A stretch of DNA of 64,000 bases from Desulfoferrobacter suflitae (GTDB lineage: Bacteria; Desulfobacterota; Syntrophobacteria; Syntrophobacterales; Syntrophobacteraceae): the NCBI RefSeq assembly GCF_022603395.1, contig NZ_JAIBKA010000010.1, forward strand, positions 1 through 64,000. The letters are read 5' to 3'. This document shows positions 52,652-63,000 of this stretch, piece by piece. Made by a program: the position numbers and the translations under genes. How positions within the stretch are numbered: position 1 is the first letter of the stretch; every line of letters starts with the position of its first letter. Below the pieces are notes generated by a model, which saw only the letters and a list, made by a program, of their open reading frames with translations, was not told where the DNA came from and ran no database searches.

Positions 52652-53032
52652 CTAGCTTTTCCACATTCCGTGAATGTTGCAGTGTTCGCGCGCTGTCACC
52701 TTTTGCGCATCGATGCAGAAGACCGCCTCCGGAGCCTGCCCCGGCGTCAAGAATTGACGGTACGCCTTACCCTGCTCATCGATCACCTCGATCCACTCGA
52801 TGAAATGCTTGTCCTCCATCGGGTGAGGCACATCTCCTACCTTGACTCTAAACCCCTGATCGGTCTTCTCAACCACGGGCACATGTTTTTCTTTGCCTTC
52901 GTCGACGCTTCTTTCTTCCAACAGCTTCATATTTTCGCCACAGCAGACCAGGTCCCCGTCTCCCCCATGCAGCACTTCGACGATGTTACCACATGCTTCA
53001 CACTTATAGACCTGCAGTTTTTTCGCACCCAT
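52652..53032 (-). CDS. dfx: desulfoferrodoxin (superoxide reductase)
   Basis: 126 residues from the ATG at 53030-53032. The N-terminal desulforedoxin domain ([23 protein letters not shown]) holds a Cys4 iron site. The catalytic domain has KEKHVPVVE (Glu/Lys and His), [14 protein letters not shown] and the final CNIHGMW, giving the His4Cys centre of a two-iron superoxide reductase. Reduces superoxide to peroxide with rubredoxin as donor, matching the rubredoxin and rubrerythrin genes nearby. Confidence 0.96.
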   Translation of the reverse strand: MGAKKLQVYKCEACGNIVEVLHGGDGDLVCCGENMKLLEERSVDEGKEKHVPVVEKTDQGFRVKVGDVPHPMEDKHFIEWIEVIDEQGKAYRQFLTPGQAPEAVFCIDAQKVTAREHCNIHGMWKS

Positions 53033-53373
53033 TGATTGACCTCCTGTCTGAAATTGATAAAAAATCACCGCCCTGTCTCGAATCAGGGTTCCGCATACAT
53101 TCTACTCTTGCCATGCTGCGACGGATTCTCAACGAAAAAGAAGCTCTTGGCCGTTGAAAAGAAACCGTCAGTCCCGCGGTACTCGGGGGACGATCCCTCT
53201 CCCCCGGCGGAGGAGAGGGGGAATTGTCGGAAAGCATCCTCGCGTTATTCAGCATTTTGATCAGACTCGTGAAAACCGGGATGCCACAACGCTATGCATC
53301 ATGTACTGCGGTGTCAAGGCGAAATGGTAATGGACCGATAAGGCATTGGGAGGCAAAAAGTCATTGCGGCAGT
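53033..53373. other. intergenic, no gene
   Basis: About 340 bases between dfx and the YjbQ-like gene. A short GGGGGA...TCCCCCC-rich stretch (53188-53225) is present; no gene, RNA or clear terminator is seen. Confidence 0.45.
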
Positions 53374-53772
53374 TTAATCGCTTATTATCTTGACGCGGAT
53401 TTTGCGCGTTCGCGGTCCATCGAATTCGCACAGGAAGATGTGCTCCCAGGTGCCCAGCTGGAGCCGACCGTTGTCTATCAGGATGTGGGCGCTGCCGCCC
53501 ACCAGGATCGCTTTGATGTGGGCCGCCGAGTTCCCCTCCCTGTGTTTGTAGCCTGCCCGCCAGGGCACCAGGCTGTCCAGGCTGCTTATCACATCTTCCA
53601 TCACGGCGGGATCGGCGCCCTCGTTGACAGTGACCGCGGCAGTGGTATGTGGAACATAAACGATGCAAATGCCGCCCAACACTCCGCTATCGCGCACTTT
53701 CCGCTCAACCAGGCCGGTGATGTCAACGGCGGCGCTGTGGTCCGGCGTGTTTACCTGAATCGTTTCAACCAT
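53374..53772 (-). CDS. YjbQ/UPF0047-family protein
   Basis: 132 residues from the ATG at 53770-53772, with GGGAGG upstream. IVYVPHTTAAVTVNEGADPAVMEDVISSL, HIKAILVGGSAHILIDNGRLQLGTWEHIFLCEFDGPR and the conserved His and Glu residues are diagnostic of the small trimeric YjbQ family (secondary thiamine-phosphate synthase activity reported for some members). Cytoplasmic. Confidence 0.93.
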   Translation of the reverse strand: MVETIQVNTPDHSAAVDITGLVERKVRDSGVLGGICIVYVPHTTAAVTVNEGADPAVMEDVISSLDSLVPWRAGYKHREGNSAAHIKAILVGGSAHILIDNGRLQLGTWEHIFLCEFDGPRTRKIRVKIISD

Positions 53773-53789
53773 TGTGCTTCCTCCCCCCA

Positions 53790-55016
53790 TTAGCGCGGTA
53801 CGATCAGGCCCGATTCCGTCTCCTGGTAAGACCCCTCGCGCTCTTCCTGCCGGGCAAATTCCTCGGACCAATAAAATTGCATAGAGAGAACAACCACCTG
53901 ATTCATAACCGGATTTTCGCTCACCCTGGCCGAACTTGCAAGATGCCGGGCGACAAGCCAGGCCTGTCGAGCCAGCTCCATCTGTTTCGATTCCTTGAGG
54001 ATCAATGCATGCTCTTCAAACAACCGCTGATAATAGTATCTGTTCTCTTCGATGACCAGTTCATCCACGGCTCTGTTCAGCTGTTCCGTCAACCGTTCCT
54101 GCTGGATTTCCGGAGGCACCACCAGTACCGATTGCTCCAACTGCCGCAATTTATAAAAATATGGGGATAAGTCCTCTTTCGGCAAGAGCAGGGAAGGCAA
54201 AAAAACGCCGTCGAGCAGAGCCTCGACGTCGATTTCCTGCAGTCGTTCCTGGGCATGCTCGATATCGTTAAAAAACTGATAGACGTAGGGCGGTTTGTTC
54301 GGGTCATGGTAGGGTTGAAAAAACTGCTTTGCCTTGTCGATATCAGGAGAAGCGCTCTTTTCCCGATTGAATCGGATCATCTCGAAAAAGATTCGCGCCG
54401 CATGCCATATCGGCACCTCAAAAGGGAGTCTTTCGGGCAACTGTCGGGTAAGTTTTTGAATGAATTCTTTGTAAAGCTTTTGTGAGCTTCCCACCGCGCG
54501 CACGCTGAGCAAGGCAAAATGATCGTCCGCGTAGGCGGTGACCGCAACCGGCTCATCGCCCCCCTCTCCAGGGAAGAAAGCACAAATCAACCGATCCACA
54601 TCCGGCGCGGGAATCAGATGGGCCACCACCTGCCGAGTCTCTTTGGGGATCAGCACCACTCTGGACGCAGCCTCGTCAGCATCCGAATCCTCGGCGTAGC
54701 CCCTCTGGCGGAAGCGGTAGGCCGCCTGCTTTACCACTCGTTTGTATTGTTTGTTTTGTATCCCGTCACGCAACGTCAAAAAGGCCTGAAACCCCACCGG
54801 CGAAGGATCTCTGCTCAGGGCGGCGAGCAAGGCCGCCGTCAGATTCTCGCGCCCGGACAAAGCGCTGCCCAGTGACTGGAGATAGCTCTGCAGGCTTTCC
54901 CCCTGAGGATCTTGCACCCGCAGCCGGTCCAAAATCATCTGCAGTTCATGCTGCTCTTCCGGATCGAGGCTGATTTCTATTTTCATATTCTTCTTAGGGT
55001 CTGGTTTTGCGCTCAT
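53790..55016 (-). CDS. conserved hypothetical protein, 408 aa
   Basis: I do not recognise this protein. It is soluble, charged and mostly helical. The N-terminus (MKIEISLDPEEQHELQMILDRLRVQDPQG) looks like a short coiled coil, residues about 60-140 contain two Arg/Lys-rich helices (RVVKQAAYRFRQRGYAED), and a beta-rich middle (VVLIPKETRQVVAHLIPAPDVDRLICAFFP) precedes a helical C-terminus. No transmembrane or Cys motifs. The start was chosen at an ATG preceded by GGGGTGG. It lies after the intrinsic terminator of the flx-hdr operon and just before the YjbQ gene, so the two may be co-transcribed. Confidence 0.75.
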   Translation of the reverse strand: MSAKPDPKKNMKIEISLDPEEQHELQMILDRLRVQDPQGESLQSYLQSLGSALSGRENLTAALLAALSRDPSPVGFQAFLTLRDGIQNKQYKRVVKQAAYRFRQRGYAEDSDADEAASRVVLIPKETRQVVAHLIPAPDVDRLICAFFPGEGGDEPVAVTAYADDHFALLSVRAVGSSQKLYKEFIQKLTRQLPERLPFEVPIWHAARIFFEMIRFNREKSASPDIDKAKQFFQPYHDPNKPPYVYQFFNDIEHAQERLQEIDVEALLDGVFLPSLLLPKEDLSPYFYKLRQLEQSVLVVPPEIQQERLTEQLNRAVDELVIEENRYYYQRLFEEHALILKESKQMELARQAWLVARHLASSARVSENPVMNQVVVLSMQFYWSEEFARQEEREGSYQETESGLIVPR

Positions 55017-55035
55017 GTGACACCACCCCGTCAGC

Positions 55036-55080
55036 AAACAAAAAAGCCCCATAGGCCGCGCATCAGCGCAGTTCTGGGGC
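55036..55080 (-). terminator. intrinsic terminator of the flx-hdr operon
   Basis: On the minus strand GCCCCA...TGGGGC form the outer stem (55075-55080 with 55046-55051) around a GCGC/GCGC inner stem, followed by TTTTTT-GTTT at 55036-55045. It lies 26 bases after the stop of the last gene. Confidence 0.85.
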
Positions 55081-55105
55081 CGACTTAATAGAGGAATAAG
55101 GAGTC

Positions 55106-56326
55106 TTATTCCGATTCTTCTTCCCGCGGCTCAATGATCAATGAATCTGCCACCAGCTCCCACAAATACTTAACTTCGACATCCATGAAGTCGTATTCTT
55201 TGCGCAAACTCTTCATGATCTGGTCACGGCAATTGTGGCAGGGGGCTATGAGAAGCTTGGCACCCGTGTCCTTAATCTGCTTTGCCTTGGTCCGGCCATA
55301 GTAGATTCGCTCTTCCACGTACGGCGAAGCCCAAGCCCCACCACCGGCTCCGCAGCAGAAGTTATTGGCACGATTGGGATACATGTCCACAAAGTTCTCA
55401 CAACACTGCTGGGTAACCCAGCGCGGCTCTTCGTAATACCCGTGGCCAAACGCTCGTTCACTCTTGCGCGCGTAGTTGCACGGATCATGATAGGTCGTCA
55501 ATTCGTGGTGAATCGACTTGTCCAGTTTGATTCGCCCCTCTTCGATGTATTGCTTGAGCAGATCGTGAACGCTGAGAAACTTGACGCCTTCATTGGGAAA
55601 CCATTTTTGCAGACCAAGCCTGGTCGCATAGTAGGCGTGCCCTCATTCGGGCAAGACGAGATACTCGCATTCGAGATCTTTGTAATTCTTGACGATGCGG
55701 CCGACTATTTCTTTCATCGATTCGTCATCACCGGTGAAAAGACCCCAGTTTACGCCCTCCCAGTTCTCCGAAGTGGTGGTCCAGGACTCTTTGGCAGCGT
55801 ACAGGATCCGCCACCAGAACATCATGTCCTCCGGCTCGCCAAAAGGTTCTTTGGAATTGATGGTGAACAGGTATTTGGCACCCTTCTTGTCAACGGGAAC
55901 TTCAAAACCGGGAAGCTCTTCCGCCAGCTCCACACCCAGGTCTTCCAACAGGAACAGAAAGTCTTCCTTAGGGATACCAACATTGTTTCCGCTCTTCAGG
56001 CATTGCTCCACACCTTTGTGCAGCACACCAGGCACCTGCTCTCGGGCTCTCTTCCCCCGGGCGGACCTCAGCAATGCCAACAGATCAATGTTCATGGGGC
56101 AGGCGTGCTCGCAGCGCCCGCACAGCGTACAGACCCAGGGGAATTTGGAATCAATCACTTCCTGATCCATACCCAACAAGGCCAGGCGCACGCACTTTCG
56201 AACATCCAGTCCGTCCACCCCGGTAACCGGACAGCCGCCCGCACAGGTGCCGCAGGTGAGGCACAAATCGGCGTACTGGCTGGCCAGCTTGCGTTTTTCA
56301 CGCTTTGTCAATAACAATGGCTCCAT
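55106..56326 (-). CDS. HdrC-HdrB fusion, probable selenoprotein
   Basis: 406 residues if the TGA at 55643-55645 is read as selenocysteine (residue 228). Residues about 20-75 hold two 4Fe-4S motifs (CLTCGTCAGGCP and CTLCGRCEHACP) of HdrC type. The HdrB-like part has VLPE-U-GHAYYATR as the first Cys-rich-domain element and then HDPCNYARK, FCCGAGGG and APCHNC of a CCG domain. Both sides of the TGA are in one frame and belong to the same fold, and a SECIS-like hairpin follows. Predicted disulfide/thiol-reducing subunit of the electron-bifurcating Flx-Hdr complex. Conventional calling would split it in two. Confidence 0.85.
55612..55645 (-). promoter_or_regulatory. UGA selenocysteine codon with SECIS-like hairpin
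   Basis: After the UGA, 17 bases on, the mRNA reads GACCA-GGCU-UGGUC (55612-55625): a perfect 5-bp stem with a GGCU loop. The loop starts 22 bases after the UGA and has G in its first positions, as required of bacterial SECIS elements. Confidence 0.75.
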
Positions 56327-56495
56327 AATTCTCTCCCCTAACGTTTCATGATTGTAAGCAGCGCTTTTTCCTATAACACAGAAGGCCTTGGGTTTAAAGC
56401 TTTTTTTCTCAAAGTCATGAAGGCTTAGGCGTGATCAAGTAATCTCATTGATGCGCGACCGAAACCCTGAGTCGCGCTGCTGCAGCGCACACCTC

Positions 56496-57338
56496 TCAGT
56501 ACTCGTTGGGCAGGCGCGAGAGCTGTTCAAGGGTAAAAACGGGACCGTCCTTGCACACATATTCCGTTCCGATGTTGCATCTTCCGCAGATGCCAATGCC
56601 GCATTTCATCCGCATCTCCAGACTGGTAATGATGCGCTCGGCAGGAAATCCCAAATCGGTGAGCACGGGCAATGTGAACTTGATCATGATGGGGGGACCG
56701 CACACAATGGCGTAAGCGTTTTCGGAACTGGGAGCTTTCTCCTTGGTTATGGCCGGGACAAAGCCGATATTGTATTTCCAGTTTGGATCATCCGTGCCAT
56801 CCACCGTGATGTGCATGTTGATGTCGTCACGCTGCTCCCAGGCTGCCAGTTCCTCTTTGTAGAGCAGCAGCCCCGGGCTGCGCGCACCATAAACCACGGT
56901 GATGTCGCCGAAGCGCGACCGGTTGGCGGAATCAAGCATGTAGACAATAGACGATCGAAGGGTCGTGAAGGCGAAACCGCCGCCGATGATGACCACATTT
57001 TTACCTTCAAGTACGTCCCATGGATACCAATTGCCAAGGGGACCACGGACGCCCATGATCTCGCCCGCCTGCATGTTGTGCAGGTGATTGGTCACTTTGC
57101 CCACTTTATTCACGGTGAACATGATGTAACCTTTTTCAGTGGGCGAAGTGGCAATGCCGATGGGAATTTCTCCCAGACCGGCGATGGAAAGTTCGGCAAA
57201 TTGACCCGGCGTGTAGTTGAATCCGGCCTCATCGTCGGGGTTGAGGAAAACCAGCTTGAACGTTTTAAGATTGCGATCTTCAGTTTCCGTTACAACAGAA
57301 TCAATTTTAACAGGATAAGGCAAGTAAGGGTTGTTCAC
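56496..57338 (-). CDS. flxA: FlxA-like FAD/NAD(P)-binding subunit
   Basis: 280 residues from a GTG at 57336-57338, with GGAGG seven bases upstream. Ferredoxin-NADP reductase fold: the FAD segment is FNYTPGQFAELSIAG, the nucleotide-binding strand VVIIGGGFAFTTLRS, and the C-terminal [2Fe-2S] site is MKCGIGICGRCNIG. This matches the gamma subunit of sulfhydrogenases and AsrB, and FlxA/FloxA of Flx-Hdr complexes, where it accepts electrons from NAD(P)H. Fourth subunit of the operon's Flx module. Confidence 0.92.
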   Translation of the reverse strand: MNNPYLPYPVKIDSVVTETEDRNLKTFKLVFLNPDDEAGFNYTPGQFAELSIAGLGEIPIGIATSPTEKGYIMFTVNKVGKVTNHLHNMQAGEIMGVRGPLGNWYPWDVLEGKNVVIIGGGFAFTTLRSSIVYMLDSANRSRFGDITVVYGARSPGLLLYKEELAAWEQRDDINMHITVDGTDDPNWKYNIGFVPAITKEKAPSSENAYAIVCGPPIMIKFTLPVLTDLGFPAERIITSLEMRMKCGIGICGRCNIGTEYVCKDGPVFTLEQLSRLPNEY

Positions 57339-57362
57339 CTCTATTCCTCCATTATCAAATAT

Positions 57363-58421
57363 CTAGACCGGGCAGACACAGCTTTCGGCCATCAAACGAG
57401 CCACCTGGCGGATGTCGATATTGACCGGGCAATGCTGCACGCATCGCCCGCAGCCGACACAGGCAATCCCGTCCGCATACTTGTCCGGATAGTACTTCAG
57501 CTTGTGCATGAACCGCTGCCGCACCCGCTTGAGCTTCTGGTCGCGCGGATTGTGTCCGGCCCCGTGCAGGGTGAACAAAGGAAACATGCACGAATCCCAG
57601 ATGCGAATGCGCTCGCCACGGCTTTGGTAAACCTCATCCTGAATGTCAAAACACCAGCAGGTCGGGCAGAGGAAAGTACATGTCCCGCAGTTGATACAGG
57701 AAAATTGCACGTCCTCCCAAAACGGCGCATCGAACAGCTCGACCATGCTCTTTTGCTTGACGGGGTCCAGGTTGAATTGAATCCCCAGCTGTGCCTCAGC
57801 GGATTGCTTCAGGGCAGCTGCCTGCTCAGTGCAATGCTCCGGAACCGATTCGCCCCCCGCAAGATCACCCATCAGCTGCTCGCCTTTATGCGTCACCGCC
57901 TGGAGCAAATAGCCTTCGCCCAAATCCACCAGCAAGACGTCGAGACTACTGGTATCGAACGGACCGCTGCCGGCTGAGGTGCAAAAACACGTGCTGCACG
58001 GATCATTACAGGCGAGTCCCACCAGGGTCGTACTTTCCCTGCGCTGCACCCACCATGGGTCTTTAAACTGATCGGTTATGAAGTTTCTGTCGTCCAGTTT
58101 GAACGCATAGGCATCGCACGGCCGAATGCCCAACACAATCCGCGACCTGTAATCCTTGGGAACCTCTTTGAGAATTCCCGCATCCGGATTTCCCTTCTCC
58201 AGAGTGAACTCGAACATCCTTTCGGAATGAGGGTGAAACAACGCCTTGGGGGAAAGACGCGTATTGCGGAAGGCCAAATCCAGATCCGCGCTCTCTTCGA
58301 GCAGCGCAAATTGATGATACTGACCTTTAAGAATCGGTCCGAACACCCGGTGAGTCCCCATCAATTGCTCTACTATTCCGGGCAACTTTTCTTTACTGAC
58401 ATATGTTTCCGACATCACCAT
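57363..58421 (-). CDS. flxB: FlxB-like 4Fe-4S dicluster subunit
   Basis: 352 residues. The central region, VGLACNDPCSTCFCTSAGSG, is followed by two ferredoxin-type clusters: CINCGTCTFLCPTCWCFD and CVGCGRCVQHCP. This is the AsrA/hydrogenase-beta-like family of dicluster Fe-S proteins. It carries electrons between FlxA and the Hdr part. The ATG start could also be the second Met (MSETYVSKEK), two codons in. A REP-like element separates it from the upstream flxC. Confidence 0.9.
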   Translation of the reverse strand: MVMSETYVSKEKLPGIVEQLMGTHRVFGPILKGQYHQFALLEESADLDLAFRNTRLSPKALFHPHSERMFEFTLEKGNPDAGILKEVPKDYRSRIVLGIRPCDAYAFKLDDRNFITDQFKDPWWVQRRESTTLVGLACNDPCSTCFCTSAGSGPFDTSSLDVLLVDLGEGYLLQAVTHKGEQLMGDLAGGESVPEHCTEQAAALKQSAEAQLGIQFNLDPVKQKSMVELFDAPFWEDVQFSCINCGTCTFLCPTCWCFDIQDEVYQSRGERIRIWDSCMFPLFTLHGAGHNPRDQKLKRVRQRFMHKLKYYPDKYADGIACVGCGRCVQHCPVNIDIRQVARLMAESCVCPV

Positions 58422-58445
58422 TTCCTTCTATCGCCGTAGGTGTAG

Positions 58446-58530
58446 TTTGGGTTGAGTCACGCGTTTCGCGTAACGAAACCCAACGCCTATTTTGCCGGGT
58501 TTCGTCCCTCCACCCAGCCTACTTGAAAGC
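58446..58530. repeat. REP-like element inside the flx-hdr operon
   Basis: GGGTTGAGTCACGCG-TTT-CGCGTAACGAAACCC, followed by a second arm pair ending CACCCAGCCTACTTG. Very similar to 13111-13200. It sits in the 226-bp gap between flxC and flxB on the same transcript, so it may influence mRNA processing. Confidence 0.82.
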
Positions 58531-58647
58531 CCAAATCATTTGCTTAAACACTATATCACCGTAATGGGCAGTCACATTCAGCCTGCAACTTCGCATTTGG
58601 GGTACCGTGGTATGGCAAATGCTCCGGATATGCAATGCCTTGCTCAA

Positions 58648-59598
58648 TCACTTAAAAAATGGCTCGGGATCGCCCGGTCGATAGGTATCCAGCGGGGGTC
58701 TCTCGTCGGTGCTCAAACCGACCTCGTAGCCATAGAGTTCCTTGATGTCCTTTTCCAGTTTCTTGGTGAACCGCCGCACTTTGATTCCCACCGGACAGGC
58801 CCTCTCACAGGCCCCGCAGTCAGTGCAGCGGCCGGCAACATGATAAGCGCGCAGAAAGTGGAAGGTGCGCGTGTCGGTGCGATCGATGCTCTTCCCAACC
58901 CATTGAGGCCGCGATTCGTCCACAAAGCAGGTGGGGCAGTAGCAAAGCGGGCAGGCGTTGCGGCAGGCATAACAACGGATACAGGGAGCGATCAGATCAT
59001 CGAAATACTGCCAGCGCTGTTCCGAAGACATGGCCTCAACACGCCGCACGTCGGAATAGCGGTCGACATTTTCCTGCTCCGCCACCAGATCTCCCAGAAG
59101 CTCGTCATAGACGACGGGATTCCGGTGAATGCAGATGGCACAGTTATCCTGCAGACAGCTCGAGCGCTCCAGGGTCTCTTCAAAATCCCGGCCGATGAGC
59201 TTGATCGTGCCGTTGGCCTCCTCGACCTGCAATGGTTCTTTTCCATCAAGTGCGGCCAGGATGCGCCGCCGATCGATCATACCGTGACAGGGGGCCCCCA
59301 GAATGTAGAGCTGTTCGCGTTTGATCTGGTTTTCCAATAAATGGACCACAATGTTTCTCGAATCGCAGCCCTTGGCCACAATGGCCACCCTGTCGGGCCT
59401 CTTGGGGAGGTAGTTGGCCAGATTGATTCCACAATTGCCGTCCCAGTAGAGGCGGTCAACCTGATCGAGGCTTTTCACCAGAAAAGGTTCATTCATCAAA
59501 GCAACCGTCCCTTTACGAAAGCCAATCACAACATCCACCCGATCTTCAGACAGTAAGCGCTTAGCCGCCTCTCGAATCTTCTCCGTATATGCTCGCAT
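58648..59598 (-). CDS. flxC: FlxC-like 4Fe-4S dicluster subunit
   Basis: 316 residues. The N-terminal two thirds resemble F420-hydrogenase/dehydrogenase beta-like proteins (VAIVAKGCDSRNIVVHLLENQIKREQLYILGAPCHGMI). The Fe-S motifs are CLQDNCAICIHRNP, CIRCYACRNACPLCYCPTC and CTDCGACERACP. The ATG directly abuts the flxD stop. Predicted electron-transfer subunit of the Flx module. Confidence 0.88.
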   Translation of the reverse strand: MRAYTEKIREAAKRLLSEDRVDVVIGFRKGTVALMNEPFLVKSLDQVDRLYWDGNCGINLANYLPKRPDRVAIVAKGCDSRNIVVHLLENQIKREQLYILGAPCHGMIDRRRILAALDGKEPLQVEEANGTIKLIGRDFEETLERSSCLQDNCAICIHRNPVVYDELLGDLVAEQENVDRYSDVRRVEAMSSEQRWQYFDDLIAPCIRCYACRNACPLCYCPTCFVDESRPQWVGKSIDRTDTRTFHFLRAYHVAGRCTDCGACERACPVGIKVRRFTKKLEKDIKELYGYEVGLSTDERPPLDTYRPGDPEPFFK

Positions 59599-60030
59599 CT
59601 ATGCTACCTCAGCTTGCTTCTTGATAAAGTGTTGGGCCGGTCCCGCTTTTTTCACTGCATCGACCACCTGTTTTGCGGTCTCCGCAAATTTGGTTGCTTC
59701 GGCAGAAGAGATCCATGAAAAGTGCAGCCGCCCGGGTTCGATTCCCGTATGCTCGAGTAAATTGTTCAGCAGCGTAAACTTGCGCCTGGCATAGAGGTTG
59801 CCTTCAATGTAATGGCAGTCTCCGGGGTGGCAGCCGGACACCCAGACTCCGTCCGCACCGTGGCGAAACGCCGCCAAAATGAACTTGGGATTGACGCGCC
59901 CGGAACAAGGCACCCGGATCACCCTTATATTGGCCGGGTATTGCATCCTGCTCACACCGGCAAGATCCGCCCCGCCATAGGAACACCAATTGCACAAGAA
60001 TGCGACGATTTTCGGCTCCCAATCGGTCAT
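59599..60030 (-). CDS. flxD: MvhD/FlxD-type [2Fe-2S] electron-transfer subunit
   Basis: 143 residues. The characteristic motifs are FLCNWCSYGGADLAG, VPCSGRVNPKFILAAF and GCHPGDCHYIEGN, whose cysteines bind the [2Fe-2S] cluster that links the electron-input module to HdrA. The gene begins 12 bases after the hdrA stop. Confidence 0.95.
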   Translation of the reverse strand: MTDWEPKIVAFLCNWCSYGGADLAGVSRMQYPANIRVIRVPCSGRVNPKFILAAFRHGADGVWVSGCHPGDCHYIEGNLYARRKFTLLNNLLEHTGIEPGRLHFSWISSAEATKFAETAKQVVDAVKKAGPAQHFIKKQAEVA

Positions 60031-60042
60031 TTACAATTCTCC

Positions 60043-63000
60043 CTATATGCTGTCAATCATGGCAAAGATTTGAGCGTCATCAAAACCCTTCAGCCGAATG
60101 GCCCCGGAGCGGCAGGAAGCCACACAAAGACCGCAGCCCTTGCACAGCGCCGGGTTGATTTCGGCTTTGCCCTTCTCGTTGAAGCTGGGCGCAGAATATG
60201 GGCAGATGCTCACACAGGTGCCGCAGCTGCTGCACATCACCTGCACTGTACCGGCCACCATTCCGCTGAACTGAATGGTTTCCCGGGCAAGCAGCGTCCC
60301 CGCTCGAGACGCAGCCGCCTGGGCCTGCGCTATGCTTTCATCGATGGGTTTGGGATAGTGTGCCAGCCCGCAGACGAATACCCCGTCAGTGGCAAAATCC
60401 ACCGGTCTCAACTTGGCATGCGCCTCAACAAAAAAGCCGTCCTCGTTGACGGGCACCTTGAAAAACTGCGCGAGGCTTTCGTTCCGGTTCGGCAGTATGG
60501 CCGTCGCCAGCGTCAGCAGATCCGGTGTCAGTGTTACCGGCCGCTGCAGAACATGATCCATGACGGTCACCTGGATCGTACCATTGTCAAGCTCCACCTG
60601 CGGCTTTTGATCCACATCGAAGCGGATAAAAAGGACCCCGGCTTTGCGGGCCTCCAGGTACAGTGCCTCACGTTCCCCATAACTTCTGAGATCGCGGTAA
60701 AGCACATACACGTCGCAATCGGGATTGATCTTTTTGAGCTCCAGTGCACTCTCCACCGAATGGGTGCAACATACCCGACTGCAGTACGGTCGGTCAGGCT
60801 CGCGCGAGCCAACGCATTGGATGAACACTGCGCTGTTTGCTTCCCTGAGGCGGGCATCACCTTCCCGGAAACGCCTGTCAAGCTCCTGATGGGTCATGAT
60901 GCGGGGGTCGCGGCCGTACTGATACTCGTCCGGCTTCCATTCGACGGCGCCGGTGGCAACAATCGCGACCCCGTGCTCGACAACTTGGGATGCGTCTCCA
61001 GTGACAAGCGTCGTTTTGAAATTGCCGACAAATCCTTCCACTGCCTGGACCGAACTGGAAAGGTAGACGGTCACATTGGGATGCGCCTGGATCTCCTCCG
61101 TCAACTGCCTGACATAGGGCTGAATTTCCTCGCCGCGCCAGGTCTTGTGCAGATGCAGGGCCTGCCCGCCGAGCGCCTCGGACTGCTCGACCAGATAAAC
61201 CGGATATCCCTGATCGGCAATGGCCCTGGCGGCGACCATGCCCGCCACTCCGCCGCCGATGACCAGGGCCCGCTGATCAACCCTCAGCTCGGACTCATGC
61301 AACGGTTCCAGCAGCGTCACCTTGGATACCGCCATACGCACCAGGTCTTTGGCCTTCTCGGTGGCCAATTCCGGGTTGGCGCTATGCACCCAGGAATTTT
61401 GATTGCGGATATTGGCCATCTCGAAAAGATACTTGTTCAAACCCGCATCTGCCATGGTTTCCTGGAATAGCGGCTCATGGGTGCGCGGTGTGCACGCCGC
61501 GACCACGATGCGGTTGAGACGGTGCTCCTGGATGAGGTCCTTCATGGCAACCTGCGTGTCCTGCGAACAGGTATACAGGTTGTCGGTGACGTATTCCACA
61601 TACGGCAGCGTCCCGGCATAATCGCGTACCGCCTGGACATCCACGACGCCGCTGATGTTGATGCCGCAATGGCAGACAAACACTCCAATGCGCGGACGCT
61701 CGCCGGTCACATTGACCTGATCCGGCGCCTGCTTTTCCTTGGTCAGAGTGGCGCGCGCCGCTGCCAGCAAGCCACCCGCCGCAGATGCCGCTGCACTTGC
61801 CTCCACTACCGACTGCGGAATGTCCTTGGGAGCCTGAAATGATCCGCACACAAAAATACCGTCGCGACTGCTCGCCACAGGCGCAAAGGAGGATGTCTTG
61901 CAGAATTGGTTGTCGTTTACCTTTAAATTGAGCCGTTCGGCCAGTTCCAGCGCAGACCGGGAGGTCTCGAGGCCAACCGAGAGCACCACCATGTCAAACA
62001 CTTCGCCCCGGATCTCACCCGCCTCACTCACAAAATGGATTTCCAAATCATCACTGCCCGGCAGCGGCTCGATGCTGTGCACGCGCGACCTTACAAACCG
62101 CACTCCGTGCTCTCCGCGGGCGCGGTTGTAATACTTCTCGAAATCTTTTCCGTGGGTGCGCATGTCCATAAAAAAGATAGCGGCATCCAACTCGCCGCCC
62201 GCGTGCTCCTTGGCAATCACCGCCTCCTTTATGGCATACATGCAGCAAACGCCGGAACAGTAGGCATGATCACAATGGTTGATGTCCCTGGAACCGACGC
62301 ACTGCAGCCAGGCTATCTTCTTGGGCGCCTGGTGGTCCGACGGACGAGCCAGGTGACCCTGAGTCGGTCCGGAAGCCGACAACAGCCGTTCGAATTCCAT
62401 GGACGTCACCACATTGGGCAGCCTCGCATAAGCGTAAGTGTCGAAAGCCGTCGGATCGAACGGGTGAAAACCGGGTGCAACAATCATGGCGCCTACCCGG
62501 ATGGTTCTCTCCTGCGCCTGCTGCTCATGCTCGACGGCATCGGCCAGACACGCCTCGACACATTGGTAACATTCGGAACAAATACCGCAGTTCAGGCACC
62601 GTTCCGCTTCCTTTTTAACCTGCTCCTCAGTGAAGCCCAACTGCACCTCGTCAAAGCCGTGCTTTCTGGTGTGGGGCGCCAGACGCGGCATCTGTTCCCG
62701 CGGAACTCGGTCGTAGCCTTCCGTGCGCACCTCTTGAACGGCGGTCCACTCCTTCTCGCGCCCTTCCCGCAAATCCTTGCCCTGCAGAAAACGCTCGATG
62801 GAGACGGCCGCCTGCTTGCCGGCCGCAATGGCTTCGATAACCGTCCTCGGACCGGTCACTGCATCGCCGCCCGCAAAAATATCGGCATCATCCGACTGCA
62901 GCGTCAACGGATCGACCCGCATGGTTCCCCAGTCGGAAAGCCGGCAGGAGCATTCCGGCGTCAGACATGCCCAGTCGGATTCCTGGCCAATGGCGGGGAT

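Noticed and set aside
59812-61470. 552-aa plus-strand frame opposite hdrA (also 56448-57977 and 19339-20826)
   Set aside because: Long antisense frames arise from codon bias of the real minus-strand genes; translations are low-complexity and match nothing.
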